Part shown: positions 1 to 6,504 of the stretch, piece by piece | How the letters are laid out: every line of letters starts with the position of its first letter | How positions within the stretch are numbered: position 1 is the first letter of the stretch | Assembly (NCBI GenBank): GCA_900756545.1 | Contig: CAAEKO010000016.1 | Span: 1-23,508 of the forward strand | Length of the DNA: 23,508 bases | Source: Clostridia bacterium | Lineage (GTDB): Bacteria; Bacillota; Clostridia; UBA1381 | Reading direction: 5' to 3' | Program-made: the position numbers and the translations under genes | Notes under the pieces: model-generated | Seen by the model: only the letters and a program-made list of their open reading frames with translations | What the model was told of the DNA's origin: nothing | Databases searched by the model: none

Positions 1-78
1 CGGCCGTTTGTCCGGGCATTCCAGCGGGCAGAAGGAAAAGAAATTGAAAATCAGATGTGTTTGGAGGATATATCATGA
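1..78 (+). CDS. C-terminal end of an unidentified early phage protein (partial)
   Basis: Reading from base 1, an open frame of 25 codons runs into a TGA at 76-78. This stop overlaps the ATG of the SSB gene in an ATGA arrangement, the coupling used by several other gene pairs in this window. The visible tail reads RPFVRAFQRAEGKE... and ends LEDIS, a hydrophilic, slightly charged end. The gene starts upstream of the window. Position before ssb suggests a replication or recombination gene (for example a single-strand annealing protein or nuclease), but the fragment is too short to assign a family. The coupling and ordinary codon use are the only support that it is real. Confidence 0.55.
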   Translation, partial: RPFVRAFQRAEGKEIENQMCLEDIS

Positions 79-512
79 ATAAAGTTACGCTGATGGGAAG
101 ACTGACAAAAGACCCACAGATGAAATATACGCCCCAGGGGACAGCGGCAGCGAACTTTTCGATCGCTGTAAACCGCAGGTTCGCAAAAGAGGGTCAGCAG
201 CAGACTGACTTCATTAACTGCGTGGCGTGGCGGCAGCAAGCTGAGTTTATCTGCAAATATTTCCGAAAGGGCAGTATGATCGCGATTGTCGGCAGTATCC
301 AGATCAGAAGCTGGGACGGACAGGACGGAAAACGGCAATACGCTGCGGAGGTATTGGTGGACGAGGTATACTTTACCGGGTCTAAGGCGGAGTCCGGTAC
401 AGGAACGCGGCAAGGCGTACAGCCCGCACCGAATACCGCACCGGAATTTGATGATTTTGATACGCTTGGATTTATGCCGGCCGATGGCAGTGATGAAGAT
501 CTGCCGTTTTGA
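75..512 (+). CDS. ssb: Single-stranded DNA-binding protein (SSB)
   Basis: This 145-aa protein has the bacterial/phage SSB layout. An N-terminal OB fold begins MNKVTLMGRLTKDP, continues through FSIAVNR and FINCVAWRQQAE, and includes the strand IAIVGSIQIRSWDGQDGKR. A flexible Gly/Pro/Thr-rich linker (about residues 105-135) follows, and the protein ends in the acidic tip DEDLPF that recruits partner proteins. SSB coats single-stranded DNA during phage replication and recombination. The ATG at 75 is preferred over the upstream GTG at 57 because GGAGGA lies at 63-68, six bases before it, and because SSBs normally begin at MNKV. It sits in the early replication block, coupled to the gene upstream and 13 bp before the DUF6291-type gene. 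Confidence 0.97.
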   Translation: MNKVTLMGRLTKDPQMKYTPQGTAAANFSIAVNRRFAKEGQQQTDFINCVAWRQQAEFICKYFRKGSMIAIVGSIQIRSWDGQDGKRQYAAEVLVDEVYFTGSKAESGTGTRQGVQPAPNTAPEFDDFDTLGFMPADGSDEDLPF

Positions 513-525
513 TAGGAGTTAAGTT

Positions 526-1302
526 ATGGAAAACAGAGAAGGTATTATATTTTACCGGAGCTTTTATGAGGCGATTAAAGATCTTCCGGCAGAAGAATTT
601 AAAAAATGCGCCTGCGCAATGTTAGGGTACGGATTAGACGGGAAGGAGCCCGAGGTGGATGGCGTAGCAAAAGCTGTATTTGTAATGGCGAAACCACAGA
701 TAGACAAAAACAGCCAGCGATACACGAACGGAAAAAAGGGCGGCAGAAAAACCAAACTTGAACCAAACGAAAACCAAAACACGGATGCGGAAAACCAAAC
801 TAAAGACGAAGCGGAACCAAGCCTTCCTAAAACAGAACCTAAAGAAAAAGAGAAAGAAAAAGATAAAGAGAAAGAAAAAGATAAAGATAATATATACCCC
901 CCTAACCCCCCGGAAGGGGAAAACGCCTCCGCAAAGGCGGAGCCATTCCCGCGCTCGGATGATATTTTTACCATGTACAACAGCATATGCAAGTCCCTGC
1001 CAAGCGTAAAAACCATATCAGGCAAACGCAGAAGCGCGGCAAAACGCCTGCTAAAGAAATATAGCATGGCGGAGTTTGAAAAGCTGTTTACAATGGCGGA
1101 ATCCAGCGACTTTATCACGGGAAGGAATAACAGGGACTGGCGCGCGTCCATTGACTGGCTCCTGAACGAAACCAACATGGCGAAGGTATTAGACGGCAAC
1201 TATGCAAACAGAGACGGGCCGTCAAGCTTTGGGGACAGGCCGGAATATGACGAGCTGGCGGAAATTGCCCGGAGGAGGCTGATGGAGAGTGAACAACAAT
1301 AA
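526..1302 (+). CDS. DUF6291-type phage replication protein
   Basis: This 258-aa protein begins MENREGIIFYRSFYEAIKDLP. Its N-terminal region, about residues 1-85, resembles the DUF6291 domain of Clostridia phages, with a short helical domain and NGKKGGRK near its end. A highly charged Lys/Glu/Asp linker follows (about residues 86-130) with a perfect tandem KEKEKD duplication. The C-terminal region (about 140-235) resembles the helical C-terminal domain of DnaD-like replisome organizers, with WRASIDWLLNETNMAKVLDGNY. In this position between ssb and rusA, such proteins are expected to help initiate phage replication or load helicase. AGGAG at 514-518 supports the ATG at 526. The family call is from recalled pattern; the replication role is inferred. 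Confidence 0.75.
   Translation: MENREGIIFYRSFYEAIKDLPAEEFKKCACAMLGYGLDGKEPEVDGVAKAVFVMAKPQIDKNSQRYTNGKKGGRKTKLEPNENQNTDAENQTKDEAEPSLPKTEPKEKEKEKDKEKEKDKDNIYPPNPPEGENASAKAEPFPRSDDIFTMYNSICKSLPSVKTISGKRRSAAKRLLKKYSMAEFEKLFTMAESSDFITGRNNRDWRASIDWLLNETNMAKVLDGNYANRDGPSSFGDRPEYDELAEIARRRLMESEQQ
847..882 (+). repeat. 18-bp perfect tandem duplication in the linker of the replication protein
   Basis: Bases 847-864 and 865-882 are identical 18-mers made only of A and G apart from the final T. They encode KEKEKD twice. The surrounding purine tract extends from about 841 to 888. It lies in a charged interdomain linker, so unit gain or loss by slippage would change linker length without breaking the frame. 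Confidence 0.9.
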
Positions 1303-1450
1303 GCAGATTACAAAGCTGTGCAAAAAGTGCGGAAGGCCGCTCCAGATGCGGATGAAAGTATTTGGGACATGGTGGGATTTGCCGTGCGTATGCGACTGTG
1401 AAAAGGAGAAAAATGAAAATCATTGTACACGAGATTCCGCCGTCCAATAA
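1289..1450 (+). CDS. 53-aa Cys-rich zinc-finger protein, DnaC N-terminus-like
   Basis: A GTG-started frame of 53 codons overlaps the end of the replication gene (stop at 1300-1302) and the start of rusA (1413). It begins with MNNKQITKLCKKCGRP and has CKKCG then a CxCDC pair 24 residues later, a four-Cys zinc-ribbon pattern. The order CxxCG, about 20 residues, PCVCDCE resembles the zinc finger at the start of phage DnaC/IstB-like helicase loaders, but no ATPase follows: the frame stops and rusA takes over. GGAGGAGG at 1271-1278 lies ten bases before the GTG. It may be a stand-alone accessory finger or the remnant of a lost loader. Both overlaps are typical of phage operons. Confidence 0.55.
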   Translation: MNNNKQITKLCKKCGRPLQMRMKVFGTWWDLPCVCDCEKEKNENHCTRDSAVQ

Positions 1451-1760
1451 CAAATACCTTGGGAACAGCCGCTCATTCCAGGTGTACAGGCGGGAAAAAG
1501 AAAGGTGGCATTGGCTGATTAAGGCGGCGGTCCAGGACAAACCCAAAAAGCCGCTGGAGAAGGCTATGGTGCAAATTACATACTTTTTCCCGGACAGGCG
1601 GCGAAGAGACCCGGACAACTACAGCGGAAAATTTATCCTGGATCCGCTGGTAAAAGAGGGCATTTTGGCAGACGACAGCTTTGCCAATGTAGAGCTGGTT
1701 TTAAAAGCATGCGTGGATCGCCGGCGGCCCCGGACGGAGATTGAGATATTGAGCCTGTGA
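1413..1760 (+). CDS. rusA: RusA family Holliday junction resolvase
   Basis: This 115-aa protein matches the usual RusA length. It carries the family signature DPDNYSGKFILD at residues 66-77 followed by GILADDSF: Asp66, Asp68 and Asp87 correspond to the metal-binding catalytic acids and Lys73 to the conserved catalytic lysine. The N-terminus IPPSNNKYL and the Arg/Lys-rich end are also typical. RusA is a homodimeric endonuclease that resolves four-way junctions made by replication or recombination, clearing branches before packaging. The ATG at 1413 is chosen because AAGGAG sits just before it (1403-1408) and it gives the standard N-terminus; an upstream in-frame codon at 1362 lacks both. Confidence 0.93.
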   Translation: MKIIVHEIPPSNNKYLGNSRSFQVYRREKERWHWLIKAAVQDKPKKPLEKAMVQITYFFPDRRRRDPDNYSGKFILDPLVKEGILADDSFANVELVLKACVDRRRPRTEIEILSL

Positions 1761-1778
1761 AGCTGACAGGTGAGAAAA

Positions 1779-1794
1779 AGATTGAAAGGAGCAG
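1779..1794 (+). repeat. First copy of a 16-bp repeat carrying a ribosome-binding site
   Basis: The 16-mer AGATTGAAAGGAGCAG occurs here and again, identical, at 2392-2407. Each copy places GAAAGGAG upstream of the next start codon, here the methyltransferase ATG at 1799. The two copies bracket the methyltransferase gene exactly. Confidence 0.85.
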
Positions 1795-1798
1795 GAGG

Positions 1799-2398
1799 AT
1801 GAGAATATTAGTCGCCTGCGAAGAGAGCCAGGCCGTAACAAAAGAACTGAGAAAACTTGGCCATGAGGCATACAGCTGTGATATTCTGAAATGTTCCGGA
1901 GGGCGCCCGGAATGGCATCTGCAATGTGATGTGATTCCGCTTTTAAAAATAAAATGGGATATGATCATAGCGTTTCCGCCGTGTACGTACCTAAGCAATG
2001 CGGGGGCGAAACATCTATTCAGGGGCGGCGTTCTGAATGAAGAGAGATATCGGAAGGGCATGGAGGCAAAGCAGTTTTTTATGACGCTGTTAAACGCAGA
2101 CTGTCCGCGTGTGGCGGTTGAGAACCCTGTATCCAGCAGAATATATGAAATGCCGCCATATACACAGGAGATCCAGCCGTGGCAGTTCGGGCATCCGGTG
2201 ACAAAGAAAACCAGGCTCTGGCTTCGTGGGCTGCCGGAACTGGAACCCACGGAAATGGTCAAACCAGAATGCGGATGCCATGAGGCGGGTACATGGTTTA
2301 TGAAAGGCGGAAAAGACAGGCAGAGGAACAGGGCAAAAACCTTCCCCGGAATCGCAAAGGCAATGGCCAGGCAGTGGGCCGGGGAATGCAGAGATTGA
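1799..2398 (+). CDS. Small C5-cytosine methyltransferase-like protein
   Basis: This 199-aa protein has C5-methyltransferase hallmarks: an AdoMet-binding-like start (MRILVACEESQAVTKELRKLG), then FPPC at residues 59-62, where Cys62 would be the nucleophile of motif IV, then VENP at 107-110 in place of the motif VI ENV, and HPVTKKTRLWLRGLP further on. It is far shorter than ordinary C5 enzymes (over 300 aa) and has no clear room for a target-recognition domain. Relatives are common in Firmicutes phages and usually annotated as DNA cytosine methyltransferase. It may modify phage DNA against restriction, but activity is not proven by sequence. GAAAGGAG at 1784-1791 supports ATG 1799 over an upstream GTG at 1757. 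The gene sits between two identical 16-bp repeats. Confidence 0.75.
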   Translation: MRILVACEESQAVTKELRKLGHEAYSCDILKCSGGRPEWHLQCDVIPLLKIKWDMIIAFPPCTYLSNAGAKHLFRGGVLNEERYRKGMEAKQFFMTLLNADCPRVAVENPVSSRIYEMPPYTQEIQPWQFGHPVTKKTRLWLRGLPELEPTEMVKPECGCHEAGTWFMKGGKDRQRNRAKTFPGIAKAMARQWAGECRD

Positions 2399-2407
2399 AA
2401 GGAGCAG
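2392..2407 (+). repeat. Second copy of the 16-bp RBS-bearing repeat
   Basis: Identical to 1779-1794. It spans the stop codon of the methyltransferase gene (2396-2398) and supplies the Shine-Dalgarno sequence for the gene starting at 2414. Confidence 0.85.
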
Positions 2408-2413
2408 AAGAAA

Positions 2414-2833
2414 ATGACAGAGCGTGAAAGATTGATTAAACTGATTAAAGAAACAGAAAATAATCCTGAAAAAACATGTCCACACTTTAATGAGGAAGAC
2501 TGTTTTAAATGCAAATATGACACTAAAGATAACATGTGCGATATGATTGCGCGAAAAGCCGATTATCTCCTTGCAAACGGCGTTATTGCACCGCCGTGTA
2601 AGGTTGGAGATATGGTGTATGTTATATATGGTGGTTATGTTGCGGCTGCTATAGTGTTAGCGTTCTATATTGATCGTGAGGGCGGTATGCTTGATTTACT
2701 AATAAAAACCAGAGATGAAACTGTTATAGGCTTCAAAACGGTTATTGATAAGAATAATTATACTTTTAGTGATGTATTTCTAACCGAAGAAAAAGCAATC
2801 GAAGCATGGAACAGGAGGGCTGACAATGGATGA
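2414..2833 (+). CDS. Phage accessory protein with Cys cluster and barrel-like core
   Basis: This 139-aa protein is not assigned to a named family. It has an N-terminal cysteine cluster (CPHFNEEDCFKCKYD at about residues 22-36, plus another Cys six residues on), then LLANGVIAPPCKVGDMVYVIYGGY, a phrase common in short early proteins of Clostridia phages where it begins a small beta-barrel-like segment. The end, TEEKAIEAWNRRADNG, is also typical. A metal-binding role for the four cysteines is likely. The repeat-borne GGAG at 2401-2404 serves as ribosome site. It overlaps the next gene by 8 bp and is expected to be co-translated. AT content is higher than in the methyltransferase. Confidence 0.7.
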   Translation: MTERERLIKLIKETENNPEKTCPHFNEEDCFKCKYDTKDNMCDMIARKADYLLANGVIAPPCKVGDMVYVIYGGYVAAAIVLAFYIDREGGMLDLLIKTRDETVIGFKTVIDKNNYTFSDVFLTEEKAIEAWNRRADNG

Positions 2834-3158
2834 ATATATTGAAAAAAATGCTCTATATAAAAAGATTGCTGAACTAGAAAAACTTGCAAGGGATAGATAT
2901 TTAGATGTCCAAAGTAATAGTCCGGCATATACAAGATATATGGCACAACTAGACGAACTGACACGATTAAAACACATGGTTTATGATTTTCCATCCGCAG
3001 AGGTAGCGCCAGTGAAGCACGGGAAATGGATTGCTATTAAAAATCCTTATGGAAAGATTGAAGGGTGGATGCATGAAGATTGTGGCAGACAATCAGATGA
3101 AGCGAGTGAGTACTGCCCCAACTGCGGCGCAAAGATGGATTTGGAGGAACACGAATGA
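2826..3158 (+). CDS. Phage zinc-ribbon protein with helical N-terminus
   Basis: This 110-aa protein has the pattern seen widely in Firmicutes phages: MDEYIEKNALYKKI at the start, a helical stretch, then PSAEVAPVKHGKW, and a C-terminal zinc ribbon ending CPNCGAKMD. Only one full CxxC pair is obvious; the first half of the ribbon has a single Cys (HEDCGRQ) where relatives normally have CxxC, so metal binding may use His as well. No biochemical role is established for the family. AGGAGGG lies just upstream (about 2813-2819), the start overlaps the preceding gene by 8 bp, and the stop overlaps the next start in an ATGA, marking a translationally coupled series. Confidence 0.8.
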   Translation: MDEYIEKNALYKKIAELEKLARDRYLDVQSNSPAYTRYMAQLDELTRLKHMVYDFPSAEVAPVKHGKWIAIKNPYGKIEGWMHEDCGRQSDEASEYCPNCGAKMDLEEHE

Positions 3159-3316
3159 GAAAAATAAAATGGGAATTGGATACAGGTTTTTGCGGACGCA
3201 AATACGGAGGAACGTTTGAGGTGGACGATGAAGCTGACGACAAAATGGTAGAAGAGTTGGTTAGAGATTATGCATATGACTATTTAGATTTGTATTGGTG
3301 GGAGGATAAAACGTAA
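3155..3316 (+). CDS. 53-aa acidic phage protein (hypothetical)
   Basis: A 53-codon frame starts at the ATG overlapping the previous stop (ATGA at 3155-3158) and ends in TAA at 3314-3316, whose last A begins the next ATG. The product begins MRKIKWELDTGFCGRKYGGT, then becomes very acidic (FEVDDEADDKMVEEL) and aromatic (YAYDYLDLYWWED). It resembles the short phage proteins of about 50-60 aa with a beta-hairpin start and an acidic helical end, DUF7167-like. The acidic surface could suggest a DNA-mimic or protein-binding role, but this is speculation. Tight coupling on both sides and GGAGG at 3143-3147 support it as real. Confidence 0.7.
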   Translation: MRKIKWELDTGFCGRKYGGTFEVDDEADDKMVEELVRDYAYDYLDLYWWEDKT

Positions 3317-3615
3317 TGAAGATTCCTGAAAAAATAAAAATAGGCGGGAAAGTTTACAGTGTTGAAATTACCAACAAATTAGATTTGGGCAATGTGAATT
3401 ATTCGGGTGAAATAGTGTACAATGACTTGATTATCAGAATCTGTCCGCAGGCACAAGGCAAAATGGAGGCTGATTTTGTCCACGAAATGATGCACGGTAT
3501 ATTTGACCACTTGGGATATACAGAACACGACGAAAAGAAGATAGATGAGTTTGCAAATGCACTGCACATGGTAATAACGGACAATCCAGAGATATTTGGG
3601 GGTGAACGGAAATGA
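3316..3615 (+). CDS. Zincin-like phage metalloprotein (HEMMH)
   Basis: This 99-aa protein has a beta-rich N-terminus (MKIPEKIKIGGKVYSVEIT) followed by a helix carrying HEMMH at residues 56-60, the HExxH zinc-binding motif of gluzincin-type peptidases. Glu78, in DEFANAL, is well placed as the third zinc ligand. Similar proteins of about 100-130 aa occur in many Clostridia phages and resemble minimal ImmA/IrrE or SprT-type folds. ImmA cleaves phage repressors, but here the gene lies in an early accessory cluster without a repressor neighbour, so its target is unknown. The start overlaps the previous TAA (TAATG) and the stop overlaps the next ATG, so expression is coupled. Confidence 0.8.
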   Translation: MKIPEKIKIGGKVYSVEITNKLDLGNVNYSGEIVYNDLIIRICPQAQGKMEADFVHEMMHGIFDHLGYTEHDEKKIDEFANALHMVITDNPEIFGGERK

Positions 3616-4043
3616 GTTATCAGCTTATATGCCCCAAATGCAAGCACGAATTCTGCTACAACAACGAACGATACGATAACGAAATAGCAAGACTGGGACA
3701 TGAAATCCAGGATATTATCCTGCAAAGGGCAGAACACAGAAAATTGCCGTATAATATCCAGAGGCAGCGGGACGATTGGTGGAATCGGTCGCGGAAAGCA
3801 CTGGCGGAGAAACAGAAACAGCTGCAAGACCTAAAGGCGCGCAGGAAACTTGCGAACGAACAAGCACACCACAATATAGACCACTTTTTCCGACAGCTTG
3901 TCCGGGAAGAGCTGGGAGAAGAGAAATATGTGCACTTGAAGGAAAAGGCGGACAAACTGGCAGAAGCATACAGTATATCGGATATGCGTAAGCACCAATA
4001 CACCACAGGAAAAACACCTGTTACGTCAATCGGGAAACTGTAA
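3612..4043 (+). CDS. Coiled-coil phage protein with N-terminal zinc knuckle
   Basis: This 143-aa protein begins MSYQLICPKCKHEFCYNN, with CPKCKHEFC forming a compact Cys/His cluster. A long charged helix follows (about residues 20-115) rich in Glu, Lys, Arg and Gln, for example RKALAEKQKQLQDLKARRKLANEQ, which should form a coiled coil. The last 20 residues are polar. I do not recognise a named family with a known activity. It is translationally coupled to the metalloprotein gene (ATGA at 3612-3615) and belongs to the same early cluster. Confidence 0.7.
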   Translation: MSYQLICPKCKHEFCYNNERYDNEIARLGHEIQDIILQRAEHRKLPYNIQRQRDDWWNRSRKALAEKQKQLQDLKARRKLANEQAHHNIDHFFRQLVREELGEEKYVHLKEKADKLAEAYSISDMRKHQYTTGKTPVTSIGKL

Positions 4044-4054
4044 GGAGAGATAAA

Positions 4055-4210
4055 ATGAAACACGCAAAGCGGCTTACCAGAGCGCAGAAGATATTGCTGA
4101 CCAAGTACCGGCTTAATCCAGACAATTGGCTGTATGAGCGGGAAACACCGGACAGGCTGGTGCTGGTACATAGGTATACCGGGGCGGTTCGGGTGATTGA
4201 TAAGGGGTGA
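4055..4210 (+). CDS. DUF6906-like 51-aa phage protein
   Basis: A 51-codon frame preceded by AAGGAGAG (4042-4049). The sequence begins MKHAKRLTRAQKILLTKYRLNP and continues DNWLYERETPDRLVLVHRYTG, a pattern matching the DUF6906 family of about 50 residues found just before late genes in many Clostridia phages: a basic helical start followed by a short beta-hairpin. Function is unknown; the basic N-terminus suggests nucleic acid or regulator binding. It lies directly before the sigma-like regulator gene (TGA at 4208-4210, next ATG at 4216). Confidence 0.8.
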   Translation: MKHAKRLTRAQKILLTKYRLNPDNWLYERETPDRLVLVHRYTGAVRVIDKG

Positions 4211-4215
4211 CAAAT

Positions 4216-4620
4216 ATGACGGCAAAAGAATGGCTAAATAGAGGCAGACACTTAGACAGAGAAATAAACCAACTGCTAGTAGACCAGCAAAACGCCTTAA
4301 ATTTGGCCTGTGGGGCTTCTGTAGGGTATGGCAATGAAAAGGTACAGACAAGCAAGAAAAACGTCACAGAACGAAGATTTATAGTTTACGCAGACTACTC
4401 CGCCAAGATAGATAACAGGATTGATGAGCTGTATGCTATTAAGACTGAGATCAAGTCGGCAATTAACAAGCTGGATGATCCATTGTTAAGGGCGTTGTTG
4501 ATAGCGTATTACATAAACATGAAAACATTTGATCAAGTAGCAAATGAATTGCATTACAGTATTAGGCACATCAACAGATTACATAACTACGCTTTAAAAG
4601 AAATTAAAAAAATCATTTGA
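4216..4620 (+). CDS. Sigma-70 region 4-like late gene regulator (DUF1492/ArpU type)
   Basis: This protein of about 134 residues has an N-terminal helical part (TAKEWLNRGRHLDREINQLL) and a C-terminal helix-turn-helix at about residues 95-132 reading TFDQVANELHYSIRHINRLH, the pattern of sigma-70 region 4. DUF1492, ArpU and RinA-type regulators share this layout and location, last gene before terS, where they activate late transcription. The likely target is the promoter at 4667-4675 immediately downstream. ATG 4216 is preferred over GTG 4207 because AAGGGG at 4202-4207 is spaced eight bases from it. The role is inferred from fold and position. Confidence 0.78.
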   Translation: MTAKEWLNRGRHLDREINQLLVDQQNALNLACGASVGYGNEKVQTSKKNVTERRFIVYADYSAKIDNRIDELYAIKTEIKSAINKLDDPLLRALLIAYYINMKTFDQVANELHYSIRHINRLHNYALKEIKKII

Positions 4621-4666
4621 TTTTATTTGTTGTCCTGCGTTGGCCTATTATGACACATAGAATCTG

Positions 4667-4675
4667 TGATATAAT
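4667..4675 (+). promoter_or_regulatory. Putative late promoter with extended -10
   Basis: TGATATAAT at 4667-4675 is a perfect extended -10 element. No good -35 lies 16-18 bases upstream; the nearest match, ATGACA at 4650-4655, is spaced 14 bases. A CACA...TGTG dyad (about 4653-4668) sits where an activator could bind. A weak -35 with a strong -10 fits activator-dependent late transcription by the regulator encoded just upstream. Transcription would begin near 4682. Confidence 0.6.
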
Positions 4676-4681
4676 GTAAAC

Positions 4682-4695
4682 TGTGGGAAACCACA
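4682..4695 (+). other. GNRA-capped hairpin at the 5' end of the late transcript
   Basis: TGTGG and CCACA form a perfect 5-bp stem around a GAAA tetraloop, placed exactly at the predicted start of the transcript from the 4670-4675 promoter. Such a 5' hairpin could stabilise the RNA or take part in antitermination. Confidence 0.5.
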
Positions 4696-4712
4696 CAAAA
4701 GCACTCCTTTCT

Positions 4713-4744
4713 AAAGAGCACCCTACAGCTGCGGGGTGCTTTTT
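4713..4744 (+). terminator. Intrinsic terminator between the early region and terS
   Basis: AGCACCC (4717-4723) pairs perfectly with GGGTGCT (4734-4740) across a 10-base loop, and flanking A and T runs extend the stem. It is followed by TTTT. It would end early transcription, but it also lies only about 35-60 bases downstream of the late promoter, so it acts as a leader attenuator for terS. An upstream GCACTCC at 4701-4707 could pair with GGGGTGC (4733-4739) as an alternative fold. Confidence 0.8.
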
Positions 4745-4845
4745 GCTTGGAGTAGGTTTTCGTTTTTTCGTATAACAAGACAAGAGGGTAAGGGTAAACA
4801 CAATCAAGACGGACAATGCCGGCACTGGCGGGGGGGTATGATTGT

Positions 4846-5268
4846 ATGGATGGTGAGGATATGCTGATCGACATAAAAAAAGAAAAATACTGTCAGGCAA
4901 GGGCAAGCGGGAAAAGCCAGAGACAAGCATATCTTGAAGCTTTCCCCGGCAGCAAACGCTGGAAACCTGAAACGATAGACAATAAGGCCTATGTGCTAAA
5001 TAAAGATGATGAGATTCAGGCGAGGTTAAAGGAGCTTACAGCCGAAAATGAGCGCAAAGCTGGTTTGTCGCGTAAAAATTTACTTGATAAGCTTGAAAAT
5101 ATAATCAATACAGAGGATGTACAATTTAGAGGTAATGATGTAATGAAAGCCATAGAGTTATATATCCACCTTTGCGGGTATGACGAAGTCAAAAATGAAA
5201 ATGAACAGCAGAGAGAAGCCCATAAAGAACTGATGAAAGCAATAAAGAGGTCAAAGAATGCGGATTAA
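4846..5268 (+). CDS. terS: Terminase small subunit
   Basis: This protein of about 140 aa has the small-terminase helix-turn-helix near its start: KKEKYCQARASGKSQRQAYLEAFPGSKRW, then ETIDNKAYVLNKDDEIQARLKEL. A helical oligomerisation region follows, and the end is rich in charged residues. TerS binds phage DNA at the packaging site and stimulates the large subunit. The start is uncertain: the frame opens at ATG 4816 with no ribosome site; ATG 4846 has a run of seven G at 4830-4836 nine bases upstream; ATG 4861 has GAGG only two bases before it. I chose 4846. It overlaps terL by 11 bp, typical of coupled terminase genes. Confidence 0.85.
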   Translation: MDGEDMLIDIKKEKYCQARASGKSQRQAYLEAFPGSKRWKPETIDNKAYVLNKDDEIQARLKELTAENERKAGLSRKNLLDKLENIINTEDVQFRGNDVMKAIELYIHLCGYDEVKNENEQQREAHKELMKAIKRSKNAD

Positions 5269-6499
5269 TAAACTATCGCCCAAGCAAGGTGAAATATTCA
5301 GCTTTATTGACAGTAATCAGTATGCGTTGGTATGTGACGGTGCTGTTAGAAGCGGGAAAACTGTAGCAATGATTGTTGCTTTTGTTATGTGGGCAATGGA
5401 ACATTTTGAAAACACGAACTTTGCAATGTGCGGAAAGACAGTACAGTCTGCGGAACGCAATCTGCTGAATCCGCTCAGACAGATTGAGGGTCTGCCGTAT
5501 ACATACAAATACAAAATCAGCACAAAAACATTGATTGTAAGCTGCGGAGGGTGTGAGAACACATTTTATATTTTTGGTGGAAAAGATGAAAGCAGCTACG
5601 CGCTGATACAAGGCTTGACACTCGCAGGTGTGCTGTTTGACGAGGTCGCGTTGATGCCAAGATCGTTTGTAGATCAGGCAATCGCCAGAACATTATCCTA
5701 CGGCAGTGCAAAGCTGTGGTTTAACTGTAACCCGGATACACCAAACCATTGGTTTTACCAGGAATGGATTCAAGAGCGAAAGGAAGGCGTCCGCCATATC
5801 CATTTTCTTATGCCGGATAACCCGGTTTTGACACCAGCGGAAATAAAGAAGGCCGAAGCCATGTTCAAAGGTGTGTTCTATGATAAATATATCCGGGGCT
5901 TATGGGTAAGGGCAGAGGGCGTTGTATTTGGTGAGTTCGCAAATGATCCGCAGAAATATATGATCGAAGCGGAAGATTTACCAAAGCGTTATCAGTGGGT
6001 AGATGTGGGCTTTGATATTGGCGGTAATGGATCTGCTTATGCAATGACATGTACAGGCCAGGGAAGCGATGGTGTGATATACATACTCAGAAGCCGCAAA
6101 AAGCAGGCTCAGGAATTGCCAATGTCTGAGGTTGAACAGTTTGCTTATGACTTTATAGACGGCGTACAGCGAGATTTTAAGGTGGTTGTAAACAACGTGA
6201 ACTGTGACCATTCGGACGTTATTATCAATACGCTGAATGAAAAACGGTATATTTTTGCAAAGACGTATAAACCGCCGCTTGAAGACAGGCCTTTTTTGTT
6301 TTCGGTGCTTATGGCACAGGGGCGGTTTAAGCTTGTGGCCGGGGAATGTAACGATCTAAAGGACGAACTGCAAAATCTGGTTTATGATGATAAGAACGAC
6401 AAGGCAATACCGCTGGACGATGGCAGTATGCAGATAGACACTTACGACAGCTTAACATATAGTTGTGCTGGTAATTGGCATTATATAAACGAGGGGTGA
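5258..6499 (+). CDS. terL: Terminase large subunit
   Basis: This 413-aa packaging motor has an N-terminal ATPase with Walker A GAVRSGKT at residues 28-35 and Walker B VLFDEV at 125-130, whose Glu is catalytic. The C-terminal RNase H-like nuclease has VDVGFDIGGNGSAYA from about residue 248 (first metal-binding Asp) and NCDHSD at about 315 (second). Length and motifs suit the PBSX/SPP1-like terminase group. It translocates DNA into the prohead and cuts the concatemer. AGAGG about ten bases before the ATG serves as ribosome site; the gene overlaps terS by 11 bp and ends 5 bp before the portal start. Confidence 0.95.
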   Translation: MRINKLSPKQGEIFSFIDSNQYALVCDGAVRSGKTVAMIVAFVMWAMEHFENTNFAMCGKTVQSAERNLLNPLRQIEGLPYTYKYKISTKTLIVSCGGCENTFYIFGGKDESSYALIQGLTLAGVLFDEVALMPRSFVDQAIARTLSYGSAKLWFNCNPDTPNHWFYQEWIQERKEGVRHIHFLMPDNPVLTPAEIKKAEAMFKGVFYDKYIRGLWVRAEGVVFGEFANDPQKYMIEAEDLPKRYQWVDVGFDIGGNGSAYAMTCTGQGSDGVIYILRSRKKQAQELPMSEVEQFAYDFIDGVQRDFKVVVNNVNCDHSDVIINTLNEKRYIFAKTYKPPLEDRPFLFSVLMAQGRFKLVAGECNDLKDELQNLVYDDKNDKAIPLDDGSMQIDTYDSLTYSCAGNWHYINEG

Positions 6500-6504
6500 A
6501 CAAA

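Noticed and set aside
758..1009. Lysine-rich overlapping frame within the replication gene
   Set aside because: It results from reading the A/G-rich linker in another frame; low-complexity product and no start signal.
1633..2535. 300-codon open frame on the minus strand
   Set aside because: It lies wholly opposite the well-supported RusA, methyltransferase and following genes, has no ribosome site and gives an unlikely Ser/Leu/Phe-rich product; a shadow frame.
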